A stretch of 21,034 nucleotides of DNA from Campylobacteraceae bacterium (GCA_027081065.1 JALWLW010000038.1:1-21034), one strand, 5' to 3'; positions 7,751 through 16,237 are shown, counted from the first letter of the stretch. The notes: generated from the letters alone by a model not told the origin. Numbers and translations: made by a program.

Positions 7751-9226
7751 CTATTTATACTTCTCAACCATCATCTTCAAGACATTTTTATTTATCTTCA
7801 CACTTTTGTTACCATTTTTTTGGGCATACAGTCTACGTACCATTCTTTCTACTTCTGCACTCTCACCTATTTTAGGGTAAAGTACTTTTAAGGCTTCATC
7901 ATTGGTACTGCTCCCCTTTCCTATCTTCCATTTAGGAAACATAACAGTTGGTAAAAATTTAACTGATAAGGTCGCTAAAACACCTAAAATAAAAGCCAAT
8001 ACCAATGCCCCTAAACTTGGTAAGTTTTTGTACCAAGGTACATTAGAGCTAAGTGAGTTGACAACAGTAGGTAGACCTGTTTGTGAATGTACCATCGTAC
8101 TTGCCATGGCTTTACTCTGCTCTACTTCAATATGATACTCTTTGGTTTTCAACACTTTTACTTGTGCTGTGGCATAATCATAAACACGTATCTCTTTAGA
8201 AGGAATAGTGAAATTATGGTCGGAAATAAACACAAAGCTTTTTTGGTAACGACTTTGTAATTTTTTGCCCATAAGTGTACTTTCTATCTTAGCATCATCA
8301 CTATAAATAGTCACAGAAGGAATGTCAAAGTTTAAACCATCATAATCATCTAATGTCCCTGTACCCATAAGCTCAATACGTAAAGTTACTGGTTTATTCG
8401 CCTTAACTTTTTGATGGTCAATCTTGTCATGTAATTTGTACTGTCCTACAATGTCATGCTTTTGTTTAGGCTCTATAACATCTAAATAAAGTGCCGAAGA
8501 GGCAATATTTGTCCATTTAGGAACATCGACATACCATCCACCTGATTGACGCTGACGTGAACGTTGAGCAATCTTAACACGTGCAGGTTCAAGGGTTAAC
8601 TTTCCAGCTTTCTTAGCAATGAGTAAATAGGTTAACTCTTGAATAGTAAACGCCCCTTTCTTATAGGTTTTACCATCACCAATTTGCTTAGAGAAAAAAT
8701 CTTTAAATGTTGGTGGTGTATATTCAATCTGCATTACTTCTATATTAGTTCGCTGTTTAAAATATAAACTTAAAACAATGGACTCGCCCAAATAGAATTT
8801 AGATTTACTAACTTTAATATCTAAAGAAAAATCTTTAGTTGCACGTTTCATCCCTGTAGTTGATTTTAAAACTTTTATTTTTATAGGTGTTGTTTTTTCT
8901 ACTTTTCCATCTACCTGTACTGAAAAAGCTGGAATAGTCATGTCTGTTTTAGGTCGAAACTCTAACATAAGCATTTCTGTCTTTTCCATGCTAGTCACAC
9001 CATTAACATGAACAAAATTGGTAGCAGAACGACGTTGTGTATTGAAAACTTTATGTCCATTTATCTCTTCAATATCTGGAATAATATCCGTATTTTTTCC
9101 AGTAACTGCCAAAGTTAAAAGTACTGAGTCCCCCTCTACTACATCAGTAGAGTCAATGGTAGCCGTAATACTTCCAGCAAACAAAAAGTTTAAACTTAAA
9201 AAAATACTACCAAGGATTTTGTACAT
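7751..9226 (-). CDS. batD: BatD-like membrane protein of the bat operon
   Basis: 491-aa BatD/BAM-family protein. A signal peptide (about 1-17) precedes beta-rich extracytoplasmic domains, starting with the family-typical ATIDSTDVVEGDSVLLTLAV segment. A single membrane helix (about 404-424) leads to a short basic cytoplasmic tail. BatD proteins work with BatA, B and C in a membrane complex linked to aerotolerance or stress in Bacteroides and Leptospira; the molecular role is not settled. The start codon has a strong AGGAGAGA site and lies inside the end of the batC-like gene (20-nt overlap), so translation is probably coupled. Assignment rests on both sequence pattern and operon position. Confidence 0.88.
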   Translation of the reverse strand: MYKILGSIFLSLNFLFAGSITATIDSTDVVEGDSVLLTLAVTGKNTDIIPDIEEINGHKVFNTQRRSATNFVHVNGVTSMEKTEMLMLEFRPKTDMTIPAFSVQVDGKVEKTTPIKIKVLKSTTGMKRATKDFSLDIKVSKSKFYLGESIVLSLYFKQRTNIEVMQIEYTPPTFKDFFSKQIGDGKTYKKGAFTIQELTYLLIAKKAGKLTLEPARVKIAQRSRQRQSGGWYVDVPKWTNIASSALYLDVIEPKQKHDIVGQYKLHDKIDHQKVKANKPVTLRIELMGTGTLDDYDGLNFDIPSVTIYSDDAKIESTLMGKKLQSRYQKSFVFISDHNFTIPSKEIRVYDYATAQVKVLKTKEYHIEVEQSKAMASTMVHSQTGLPTVVNSLSSNVPWYKNLPSLGALVLAFILGVLATLSVKFLPTVMFPKWKIGKGSSTNDEALKVLYPKIGESAEVERMVRRLYAQKNGNKSVKINKNVLKMMVEKYK

Positions 9227-9956
9227 TTCTCTCTCCTTTTTCTGGATTTGTCTGATACATCATCGTAGGCATTTTTTGCTTTTGTAACTGTTTCATCATA
9301 TGTTTCAACTCTCTCTTCCTCATCTCATCATTTTTTTTCTCTTGAGGAGTCATTTTTTTCTCTGCCTCTTCTTCTTTTTGTTCTTTATCTTGCTGAGCTT
9401 TTTTTTGTGCATCTTTCTTTTTTTGCTCTTCCTCTTTCTTCTTTTCTTCCTCTTTCTTTTTAGCATCTTCTTTTTTGTCAGACTCTTTTTTCTTCTCATC
9501 TTGCTTTTTCTTGTCGTCTTTTTTATCTTTGTTCTTTTTGTCCTGCTCTTTTTTCTTCTCTTCTTCTTTTTTCTTTTTCTTGGCAAGTTCTAAATTAAAC
9601 TTCGTATCTTCATCCTCACGAATCTTCAATGCTTTTTCATAAGCTTCAATGGCTTTGTCAAACTCTTTTTTTTGAAAATGAATATTCCCAATATTATGCT
9701 GACGCTTCGCTTCATCTACTCCTTTAGCCTTTTGATAGGAACTCAAAGCTTCATCATAACGTCCAGCTTTATACTCTGCATTTGCCTTATCATAAGTTGC
9801 CGTTGGTTCTTTTGAATCTAAAGTACCAAAGAGTTTAGCAGATTTGTTAAAATCACCTTTAGCATAAGCTTTATTTGCTCTTTCTATGGTTTGAAAATCT
9901 AATAAATCAGCCTTTAAAAAACTTGTTGTTATTAGAAATATTATTAGTTTATTCAT
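9207..9956 (-). CDS. batC: BatC-like TPR protein with a long charged Lys/Glu region
   Basis: 249 aa. An N-terminal signal or anchor (about 1-16) precedes two to three TPR units (about 25-115), for example YAKGDFNKSAKLF, YKAGRYDEALSSYQKA and FDKAIEAYEKAL. Residues about 125-205 are almost only K, E, D and Q, likely a long charged helix or disordered linker. The Met-rich tail ends in VQNPW, similar to the terminal motif I associate with BatC-type proteins. It sits between the phosphatase (ATGA overlap, 4 nt) and batD (20-nt overlap). Probably a periplasmic scaffold for the BatA/B/D complex. The homopurine-biased charged stretch creates long false reading frames on both strands. Confidence 0.85.
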   Translation of the reverse strand: MNKLIIFLITTSFLKADLLDFQTIERANKAYAKGDFNKSAKLFGTLDSKEPTATYDKANAEYKAGRYDEALSSYQKAKGVDEAKRQHNIGNIHFQKKEFDKAIEAYEKALKIREDEDTKFNLELAKKKKKEEEKKKEQDKKNKDKKDDKKKQDEKKKESDKKEDAKKKEEEKKKEEEQKKKDAQKKAQQDKEQKEEEAEKKMTPQEKKNDEMRKRELKHMMKQLQKQKMPTMMYQTNPEKGERNVQNPW

Positions 9957-10378
9957 TGTATAATTTCCTCAACCCCAACACGCACCATCTCCCAAACCTC
10001 ATCTTCTTTCTTAGGATGATAATACAAATCAGCCACATCTTTACCCTCAAATCCAAAGTCACCAAGCTTTTTAACATTGGTTAAACCTAAAAACTCAAGT
10101 TCTATTTTATTGCTCTCATCTAAAGCAACTACTAAATCAAAGGCTTCCAAGTCAAATTCCGAAACATGTTGTGAGCGTTGATGGGAAATGTCAATGTCAT
10201 GTTTTTTTGCCAATGCAATGGACAATGGACAAGGAGCTTCTCCATTATGAAACTCTGAAAGCCCTGCTGATTCTATTTTTAAATCTAAGCCTAACTCTTG
10301 AACTCTTTTTTTAGCCACACCTTCAGCCAATGAAGAGCGACAGATATTTCCTAAGCATACAAACATAATTGATTTCAC
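9953..10378 (-). CDS. Low-molecular-weight protein tyrosine phosphatase
   Basis: 141-aa cytoplasmic phosphatase that removes phosphate from tyrosine via a cysteine intermediate. The P-loop is C8-LGNIC-R14-S (CX5R) at the N-terminus, followed by the family's ESAGL segment (36-40). The general-acid loop reads ADLYYHP (D117) where the family usually has DPYY, so the Pro is replaced by Leu. The start is GTG, supported by an AAGGGG site 7 nt upstream; the next in-frame ATG would remove four residues just before the P-loop strand. The start overlaps the stop of the CPBP gene by one base (TAGTG), and its own stop overlaps the batC start (ATGA). A link to arsenate reductase is possible for the superfamily, but the bat context does not support it. 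Confidence 0.9.
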   Translation of the reverse strand: MKSIMFVCLGNICRSSLAEGVAKKRVQELGLDLKIESAGLSEFHNGEAPCPLSIALAKKHDIDISHQRSQHVSEFDLEAFDLVVALDESNKIELEFLGLTNVKKLGDFGFEGKDVADLYYHPKKEDEVWEMVRVGVEEIIQ

Positions 10379-11133
10379 TACAAAACCCCTTTCTCATAAA
10401 ACAATCCCAACATCGACCACAGATTCATGAACCCATGCATAATCATAGGAATAAAAAGTGAATTTGTTTTTATTCGAGCATAGCCAAACACAATCCCAAT
10501 AAAAAAAATCGCAACAATATAAGCCATTTCATACTGCATATGAATCACAGCCCAAAGTGCAGAGGTGATAATGATAGCACCATGTACGCCCATGAATGTT
10601 TTAGAAAATCCTTTCAGCAAAAAACCTCTAAAAATTAGCTCTTCTACAATGGGTGCAGCAAATACGACAGCGATGAGCAGTAGTATTTTACTCATCAATG
10701 TGGGGTATTCAAGGTTCATCATGAAATCAGGAATCTCTTTTGCACCTAAGGCATCAATAAACAAACCAATAGCAATGTACAGTACAATGAAAGTCACGAT
10801 ACTAAGTCCCAATGTTTTAGTACTAAAGCCATTTAGAGAAAAGTACTCTTTTACAACAGAACCTTTTTTAAGTTTAGCAATACCCCAAGCAGTAGGTACT
10901 ACAAAAAACATTCCTCCCATGGCTGAGAGAAAGAGTAAAAAAGAGTCGGTCATAACATTAGCAGAAAAAAGCCCAAAGGATTCTAAGCTTAAAGGGATAT
11001 CTTGATACATCATGTAAGCTAAAATAGGAACAAGCTGTCCTATGCCAAAAACTAAGAAAATAACAATTCCCCAGAAGAGTGTTCCCCAAAACCCCCAAAG
11101 TTTTCCTCTCTCTTCAATGCTACTATTTATCAT
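10378..11133 (-). CDS. CPBP-family intramembrane metalloprotease (CAAX protease / Abi)
   Basis: 251-aa polytopic inner-membrane protein with about six to eight hydrophobic segments. The CPBP signature is complete: E164-E165-x3-R169 (VEELIFRGFL), a histidine in the next motif (H198, LWAVIHM), and H233-x3-N237 (MIMHGFMN). These residues form the glutamate/histidine active site of the Rce1-like family. The ATG has a strong AGGAG site and lies 11 nt inside the end of batB. Its stop overlaps the phosphatase GTG. It is therefore made in step with the Bat proteins. The substrate is unknown; processing of a Bat partner or an envelope protein is inference. Confidence 0.9.
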   Translation of the reverse strand: MINSSIEERGKLWGFWGTLFWGIVIFLVFGIGQLVPILAYMMYQDIPLSLESFGLFSANVMTDSFLLFLSAMGGMFFVVPTAWGIAKLKKGSVVKEYFSLNGFSTKTLGLSIVTFIVLYIAIGLFIDALGAKEIPDFMMNLEYPTLMSKILLLIAVVFAAPIVEELIFRGFLLKGFSKTFMGVHGAIIITSALWAVIHMQYEMAYIVAIFFIGIVFGYARIKTNSLFIPMIMHGFMNLWSMLGLFYEKGVL

Positions 11134-12097
11134 GTTTTCTCCTACTTGGTAATGACGAAAAACCTAACAACAACAAAAACAAGCCCAAAGCTAAAGGGTA
11201 ATAAAAAAGTTCTTCTCTGTCATGAATGGTTACTTCGCCTTGTTGTTTATTTTGATGGTGGGCTTTTATGGTGCTTACTAAATTTTTAATGCCTATTGTT
11301 CCTGTGTTGGCTACCACAAATGCACCTCCATTTTCTAAGGCTACTTCGCCTAAATCGTCGTTACGTTGGGTAATGGCAATCGCCCCATTATGACTTAAAG
11401 GTTTGCCCTCTTTGTCAATAACAGGTGAACCAGCTTCTGTTCCTATAAGTACAACATAGAGATAAATTTCTTCATCTTTAATGGTCTGTGTAAATGCTTC
11501 TAAATCTTTCTTTTCCCCACCATCTGAAAAGACAATGAGAATCTTTGGTTTTTTCTTTTCCAAAAGTTCAGCCACATAAGTCCCCAAAGCAGAAAAATCG
11601 GTTGAACTCATGTTAATGTATTCATCTGTTACCCCCTCAACTATCTGTTCTAGCGTTCCTTTATCTGAAGAGAAAGGGGCTAACATAAACGAAGAGTGAG
11701 CAAAAGCAATGAGAGCCAACTCATCGGTTGGCATCTCTTTAAAAAGTGCTATTATTTTCTTTTTAGCAAACTCCAAACGGTTTGGGTAAATGTCTTTGGC
11801 TCTCATAGAACCCGAAATATCAAGTGCCACCACAGCAGAGAGTCCTTCAAGTTGCACCACTCTATCTCCGTTGTCAAAGACAGGTCGTGAAAGTGCTATG
11901 AGTAAAAAGAAAATACCCAAAAGCATTACAGCCTTTCTCATTTGTAAAGGTAAAGCGTCATCACCTACAGACAGACGTTTTAAAACTTCTTCATTAAAGA
12001 CAGAAGCGACTGAGCCTTTATGTCTTAAAATCACAAAAGAAAAAATAACCAGAGGTACAATCAAAATGAAAAAAAGTTGAGGGTTTACAAAAGTCAT
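11123..12097 (-). CDS. batB: BatB-like VWA-domain membrane protein
   Basis: 324 aa. Two N-terminal membrane helices (about 6-24 and 55-71), a periplasmic-side or cytoplasmic VWA domain, and one C-terminal helix (about 298-316) followed by a basic SRRKHDK tail. The metal-ion-dependent adhesion site is intact: D93-x-S95-x-S97 (DISGS), T166 and D192 (VFSDGG). This is the standard BatB arrangement. The ATG directly follows the batA TAA with no spacer and has a GAGGAG site 7 nt upstream. Works with BatA under the control of the MoxR ATPase; MoxR/VWA pairs act as chaperone-like assembly systems in other bacteria. Confidence 0.9.
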   Translation of the reverse strand: MTFVNPQLFFILIVPLVIFSFVILRHKGSVASVFNEEVLKRLSVGDDALPLQMRKAVMLLGIFFLLIALSRPVFDNGDRVVQLEGLSAVVALDISGSMRAKDIYPNRLEFAKKKIIALFKEMPTDELALIAFAHSSFMLAPFSSDKGTLEQIVEGVTDEYINMSSTDFSALGTYVAELLEKKKPKILIVFSDGGEKKDLEAFTQTIKDEEIYLYVVLIGTEAGSPVIDKEGKPLSHNGAIAITQRNDDLGEVALENGGAFVVANTGTIGIKNLVSTIKAHHQNKQQGEVTIHDREELFYYPLALGLFLLLLGFSSLPSRRKHDK

Positions 12098-13015
12098 TTA
12101 GATACTCCTCATAGATTTAAAATAGATAAAAAAGAGTAACAGTAAAATAGAAAAGATTAAAGGATATTCATACAAATAGGTATGCTGTACTACTTTTTTA
12201 TCGTCTATCTTTGAAACTTCTAAACGGTCAATTTCATCGTAAATTTTTGAAAGCATTTTTGAGTTTCTAGCAGTAAAGGCGACTCCCTTACCAGCTTTAG
12301 CTAAACTACGTAAATAGTCACCATCAAAATCACGTTCTGTTCCGACCCCAATGGTATACAACTTTACCTTTGATTTGGAGACCAAAGAGTTAACCTCATC
12401 TACTGTGATTTGACTCATGTTGTCCACACCATCAGTAAGTAAGATGACTATTTTTGTTTTGGCTTTTGACTTTTCTAGCATGGCGTACGACTGAACCAAA
12501 GCATCATTGATGGCTGTTCGTCTACCAGCAATTCCTAAGCGTTGCATTCCTATGATTTGTTGCAAAAATTTTGTCTCAAACGTTAAAGGCGAAGCTACAA
12601 AAGCAATGTCTGCAAAGACAATAAGTCCTATTCGGTCATTACCTCTTTTTTCCACAAAGTCGGCAGCTACTTCTTTGACCACATCAAATTTATTTTTAGC
12701 TCGATTGGTTGCATCAAACCCTTGTTGTTTCATTGACTCTGAAGTATCAACTATTAGCACGATGTCTCGTCCATGTTTTTTAGAGTTGCTGTACTCTTTA
12801 GTTAAAACAGGTGAAGCCAATGCCACAATGGCTAAAATAATTCCTAACCATTTTAACAAAGGTAAAAGCAAACTTCTATTTTTAGACCCAAGCATCAAAG
12901 AGCTTAAATGAGGAAAATAGATAGACTTCGATTTAATTTTACAAAACCGTGCACAGACAATAAAAATGACTATTAGCCCCAAAATCCATGAGTATTCAAA
13001 ACTAAATTGATTCAT
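12098..13015 (-). CDS. batA: BatA-like VWA-domain membrane protein
   Basis: About 305 aa. Two N-terminal helices (about 9-24 and 50-70), a VWA domain with a complete MIDAS (DTSES at about 90-94, T at about 167 in AGRRTAIND, D at about 195 in LLTDGVDN) and a C-terminal helix near 285-300. It is a paralogue of the next gene, and the pair is diagnostic of the bat (aerotolerance) operon. I chose the ATG at 13015 over the TTG one codon upstream. Either start lies inside the 3' end of the DUF4381-like gene (14-nt overlap), and no strong ribosome site is visible, so coupling is likely. Confidence 0.9.
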   Translation of the reverse strand: MNQFSFEYSWILGLIVIFIVCARFCKIKSKSIYFPHLSSLMLGSKNRSLLLPLLKWLGIILAIVALASPVLTKEYSNSKKHGRDIVLIVDTSESMKQQGFDATNRAKNKFDVVKEVAADFVEKRGNDRIGLIVFADIAFVASPLTFETKFLQQIIGMQRLGIAGRRTAINDALVQSYAMLEKSKAKTKIVILLTDGVDNMSQITVDEVNSLVSKSKVKLYTIGVGTERDFDGDYLRSLAKAGKGVAFTARNSKMLSKIYDEIDRLEVSKIDDKKVVQHTYLYEYPLIFSILLLLFFIYFKSMRSI

Positions 13016-13397
13016 CAATAATATGCACCAGTAAATTGTATTGCAACAAGGTCTCTTCGTCTAAAGAGGGAACTTCTTTTTTATATTTATAAGCTTCTAA
13101 CCTAAGTACTAATTGTTCGTAAATTTCTCTTCCTCTTTCATCGTCCAAGGTTAATATTCGTCCCAGTTCAGTTGCTTCATAAGCTGACTGTTTTGTATTT
13201 CTCCAGTCTAAACTTTTCAAACGTTTAAAATAAACCTGCCTCATATCTACTTTTTTCTTTTTCCAAAACTTCTTAACTAAAAAACCTATAATCATCAATA
13301 ATAAAGCTATAAATAAAAAAACAAACATCAAAAATAGATAATAAGAACTGTCAGGTATCTCCAGTAAAGGCTTTATATCTCGCAATCCATCTTCCAT
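13002..13397 (-). CDS. DUF4381-like single-pass membrane protein
   Basis: 131 aa: a short N-terminal segment with a PLLEIPDSSYY stretch, one strong membrane helix (about 20-42), a very basic KKFWKKKK segment, then a helical cytoplasmic domain with a LGRILTLDD motif. Position between DUF58 and batA, size and topology match the DUF4381 component of bat/MoxR operons. The start overlaps the DUF58 stop by one base (TAATG). Its function is not known; a membrane tether for the MoxR/VWA machinery is a fair guess. Confidence 0.75.
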   Translation of the reverse strand: MEDGLRDIKPLLEIPDSSYYLFLMFVFLFIALLLMIIGFLVKKFWKKKKVDMRQVYFKRLKSLDWRNTKQSAYEATELGRILTLDDERGREIYEQLVLRLEAYKYKKEVPSLDEETLLQYNLLVHIIDESI

Positions 13398-14230
13398 TAA
13401 CGACCTCCTAACAACTTAGCTAACTTTAAATAAGGCTCTTCATCCGTATAAATCTTCGTGTAACGTACAGCCGACCTTTTAAAATGGGCATACAGTTTTT
13501 CATCATTTTGCATTAAGGCTCTTTTATAACCCTTTAACTGAGCATTGCCTACCATACCCTCAAAAGAACGCTTACTCTCCATGTCCATTAAACGTATTTC
13601 ACCCATAGCCTCTGGATTTTCTTCAAATCTGTCACGAACCACCAATGCCACAACATCGTGTTTTTTAGACAAAAGAGCCAAGTCTACCTCACCTACAAAG
13701 TCCGAAATAATAAACAGCAAAGACTTACGTTTAATTCGTTTAAAAAGTGTATCAGTAAAGCTTTTATAATTAGAAGTTTTACCTAACATATTAAAGTCTT
13801 GCATCTTTATTACAGCATCTTCAATAGCAAAAAACTTTTTGTTTGGTTTAGACATAGTGTAAAGTTCATCAGCAAAAATGACATTTGAAAACAAATCACC
13901 ATTTTTAACAGCTGAAAACCCAAGCAATGCCACAAGTTCAGCCATGGTCTCTGACTTCTGTTTTACTGTTCCAAAGTAAGTAGAACCCCCCATCATCACA
14001 GCTGTTACAACATTAAGTTCACGCTCTTCACTATAAATTTTAATAAATGGTTTCCCAAGTTTTGCCGTAGTTTTCCAGTCAATCTTACGAACATCATCCC
14101 CATAGACATACTCACGAAGTTCAGTAAACTCAAACCCTTCACCTTGAAACAAAGAAGCATTGTTTCCAAGCATCTCACCGAAGACTTGTTTTCGTGCTTT
14201 TAATAGTAGTTTTTTAATTTTTATGTTCAT
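13397..14230 (-). CDS. DUF58 family protein of the MoxR/bat operon
   Basis: 277-aa soluble protein with the DUF58 signature LREYVYGDDVRKIDWKTTAKLGKPFIK (GDDVRKIDW at about 44-52). The C-terminal half is the VWA-like part, but the expected DxSxS metal site is degenerate: the stretch is VMMGGSTYFG (about 78-87), with the first aspartate and serine lost. DUF58 proteins are encoded next to MoxR ATPases and are thought to be their partners. It starts 8 nt after the moxR stop with only a weak ribosome site. Identification is firm; whether it binds metal is doubtful from the sequence. Confidence 0.9.
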   Translation of the reverse strand: MNIKIKKLLLKARKQVFGEMLGNNASLFQGEGFEFTELREYVYGDDVRKIDWKTTAKLGKPFIKIYSEERELNVVTAVMMGGSTYFGTVKQKSETMAELVALLGFSAVKNGDLFSNVIFADELYTMSKPNKKFFAIEDAVIKMQDFNMLGKTSNYKSFTDTLFKRIKRKSLLFIISDFVGEVDLALLSKKHDVVALVVRDRFEENPEAMGEIRLMDMESKRSFEGMVGNAQLKGYKRALMQNDEKLYAHFKRSAVRYTKIYTDEEPYLKLAKLLGGR

Positions 14231-14238
14231 CTTTACTA

Positions 14239-15186
14239 CTAAGGAATCGGAACCGTTGCCAATACTCGGTCAATAATCATATCTTGTGTCACACCCTCAG
14301 CCTGTGCTTCATAAGACAAAGCAATACGATGACGAAGTACCTCTTTAGCAATGTATGCCACTTCAATGGGCGAGACAAAGTCTCGTCCTTTTAAGTAAGC
14401 TACTGCACGTGCTGCTTTATACATGTCAATACTTGCTCTTGGACTTGCCCCATACTCAATATGCTTAGCAATATCTTCTAAGCCATGATTCATTGGCTCT
14501 CTAGTAGCAAAAACCAATTCAATAATATAGGCTTCAACTTCAGGGTCAATATGCACAGCCATCGCCTCTTTACGAATACGTTCAAGATCTTTTAGTGTCG
14601 CTACTTGCTCAATCGTTCCAAAGCCATTGTTCGCCACACGTCGTGCTATCTCCAACTCTTCTTCTTTAGTGTTGTAGCCAACCACAACTTTCATAAGAAA
14701 ACGGTCAAGCTGTGCTTCAGGGAGTTCATATGCACCCTCTTGTTCTACTGGGTTTTGTGTTGCCATGACCAAAAAAGGTAATTCTATTTTGAAAGTCTCA
14801 TCCCCAATGGTCACTTGACGCTCTTGCATCACTTCAAGTAAAGCCGACTGTACTTTTGCAGGAGCTCTGTTAATCTCATCGGCTAGTAAAAGGTTGGTAA
14901 AAACTGGACCTTGTTTGATTTTAAAACTGTTAGTAGAGGGGTCATAAATCTCCGTTCCAATAATATCTGAAGGCAATAAATCAGGAGTAAACTGTACTCT
15001 TTTAAAATCTAAACCCAAAGAACCAGCCAAAGCATTAACAGCCGTAGTCTTCGCTAAACCAGGAACACCTTCTAGCAAAATGTGACCTCGTGTAAATAAA
15101 CCTGTCAAAAGCCCTTCAATCATCTTCTCTTGTCCAACCATTACTTTGGCAATCTCTGCTTTTATATTTTCAACTATTGGATTCAA
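14239..15186 (-). CDS. moxR: MoxR-family AAA+ ATPase
   Basis: 315-aa cytoplasmic ATPase of the MoxR class, first gene of the bat run. Walker A is GVPGLAKT (40-47), Walker B LLLADEIN (D103/E104), sensor 1 lies in MATQNPVEQEG (N145), with the conserved PEAQLDRF motif and R162 near the arginine-finger region. The C-terminal lid contains YGASPRA. The start is TTG, in frame at 15184-15186, with an AGGAG site (15193-15197) exactly 6 nt upstream and the family-typical N-terminus. MoxR ATPases are thought to remodel or activate VWA-domain partners; here those are BatA and BatB. Confidence 0.93.
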   Translation of the reverse strand: MNPIVENIKAEIAKVMVGQEKMIEGLLTGLFTRGHILLEGVPGLAKTTAVNALAGSLGLDFKRVQFTPDLLPSDIIGTEIYDPSTNSFKIKQGPVFTNLLLADEINRAPAKVQSALLEVMQERQVTIGDETFKIELPFLVMATQNPVEQEGAYELPEAQLDRFLMKVVVGYNTKEEELEIARRVANNGFGTIEQVATLKDLERIRKEAMAVHIDPEVEAYIIELVFATREPMNHGLEDIAKHIEYGASPRASIDMYKAARAVAYLKGRDFVSPIEVAYIAKEVLRHRIALSYEAQAEGVTQDMIIDRVLATVPIP

Positions 15187-15315
15187 TCAATTCTCCTAAA
15201 TTATATTCATGTTTCATTAGCATGATTCTACAGTAATGTTATTAATAAGATGTTAATGGGTTTTAATAGGTAAGACACTAAAAATAATATTGGATATGAA
15301 AATAGATTTTATAAC

Positions 15316-15624
15316 CTATAAAACCTCTAAAAACTCTTTTTTAATACTCTCAACATTCACCACACGTCCAAACTCTTGCATTAAAGCAAGACTCTCTTCA
15401 TCGTCTCTTTGAGCAAGTATTTCCATGAACTTTTCTTGTTGTGCTTTACTTTCCCATTTAAGTATACAATAGATTAATCCATCTTCAGCACGTACAGAAT
15501 CACGCGAAATAAATCCATCTTGTCCTTGTAAATCTGCATTAATTTTTTCAGATATAACTTTCCAATCTGCTAAGAAACTTTCATCATTTAGTGTTAAGGT
15601 TGCTATAACCATTATTTTACTCAT
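15316..15624 (-). CDS. Antibiotic biosynthesis monooxygenase (ABM) family protein
   Basis: 102-aa single-domain protein with the ABM/dimeric alpha-beta-barrel pattern: an initial strand (IMVIATLTL), a helix, then GFISRDSVRAEDGLIYCILKWES and a closing helix. Members include quinol monooxygenases such as YgiN, but the family is broad and the substrate cannot be assigned. It lies on the same strand as the TetR regulator, 82 nt downstream of it, and may share its control. An AAGG-type ribosome site lies about 11 nt before the ATG. Confidence 0.75.
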   Translation of the reverse strand: MSKIMVIATLTLNDESFLADWKVISEKINADLQGQDGFISRDSVRAEDGLIYCILKWESKAQQEKFMEILAQRDDEESLALMQEFGRVVNVESIKKEFLEVL

Positions 15625-15706
15625 TATTAAGCCTTATTTATTTTTGAGTATTGTACAAAATAGATAGTAAATCAAAGCTTGAAATAAAAAATGTAAACTT
15701 TATGAA

Positions 15707-16231
15707 TTATTTTAAATGCTCTTCCAACTCTCTCAAAACCAACACAAACTCTTCCTCTTGTCGGTTCAAATGATAAATCATCAAAGCCCCCTCATAAGTA
15801 GCAATAATCTGATTAGCTTTTAACTCACTATTTTCTACTTCATCTCGCTCCAAAATCATTTGAACTAAAGTTTCAAATTTAGCATACGTAGTAGAAAGCA
15901 ACTTTTGAAAATCAGAGTCAATATAAATCATCTCTTGGCTCATTTTATTAAGAGGGCAACCATAAGCAAGGGTCTTTGGAGCAGAACAGAGAATATCAAA
16001 AAGCTCTTCAACATTTTTAACAGAAGCATATTTGTTAACCAAGTTACGCTCTATCCTCTCTTCAATCACAGCCAAGCCCAAAGCCTTTTTAGACTTAAAA
16101 AAATGGTACATCGAACCTTTGTTAATGCCAACATCATTTAAAATGGTCGCAATATTTGCTCCTTGAAACCCCTGTTTATAAAAGGTGTTAAATGCCGAAT
16201 CTAATAGTGCTTCTCTTGTATCTTTTTTCAT
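15707..16231 (-). CDS. TetR-family regulator (first of two)
   Basis: 174-aa repressor starting at the ATG at 16231. The N-terminal HTH reads ANIATILNDVGINKGSMYHFFKSKKAL (about 25-51), classic TetR. The ligand domain has a GCPLNKMSQEM motif with C92, and C82 nearby. A longer open frame begins at an ATG at 16267, but that ATG is part of the operator palindrome, so I reject it. A perfect TATAAT -10 lies 6 nt before the chosen ATG, so the message is probably leaderless. It probably represses itself and the divergent NTF2-like gene through the two operators at 16260-16308. Confidence 0.88.
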   Translation of the reverse strand: MKKDTREALLDSAFNTFYKQGFQGANIATILNDVGINKGSMYHFFKSKKALGLAVIEERIERNLVNKYASVKNVEELFDILCSAPKTLAYGCPLNKMSQEMIYIDSDFQKLLSTTYAKFETLVQMILERDEVENSELKANQIIATYEGALMIYHLNRQEEEFVLVLRELEEHLK

Positions 16232-16237
16232 AAGGAG

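Noticed and set aside
9300..9593. Long reading frames on both strands in the charged part of batC (plus-strand Phe/Leu-rich; minus-strand 9350-9586 Lys/Arg-rich).
   Set aside because: They are frame shadows of a homopurine-biased Lys/Glu stretch and have no ribosome site or family pattern.
10565..11005. A plus-strand 146-codon frame opposite the CPBP gene, and similar frames opposite DUF389 (6426-6785) and batA (12507-12911).
   Set aside because: Each mirrors a well-supported gene on the minus strand and has no recognisable domain.
15200..15210. TATAAT-like sequence before moxR on the minus strand.
   Set aside because: Too close to the AGGAG site: transcription would start inside the ribosome site. 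I found no convincing promoter in 15187-15315.
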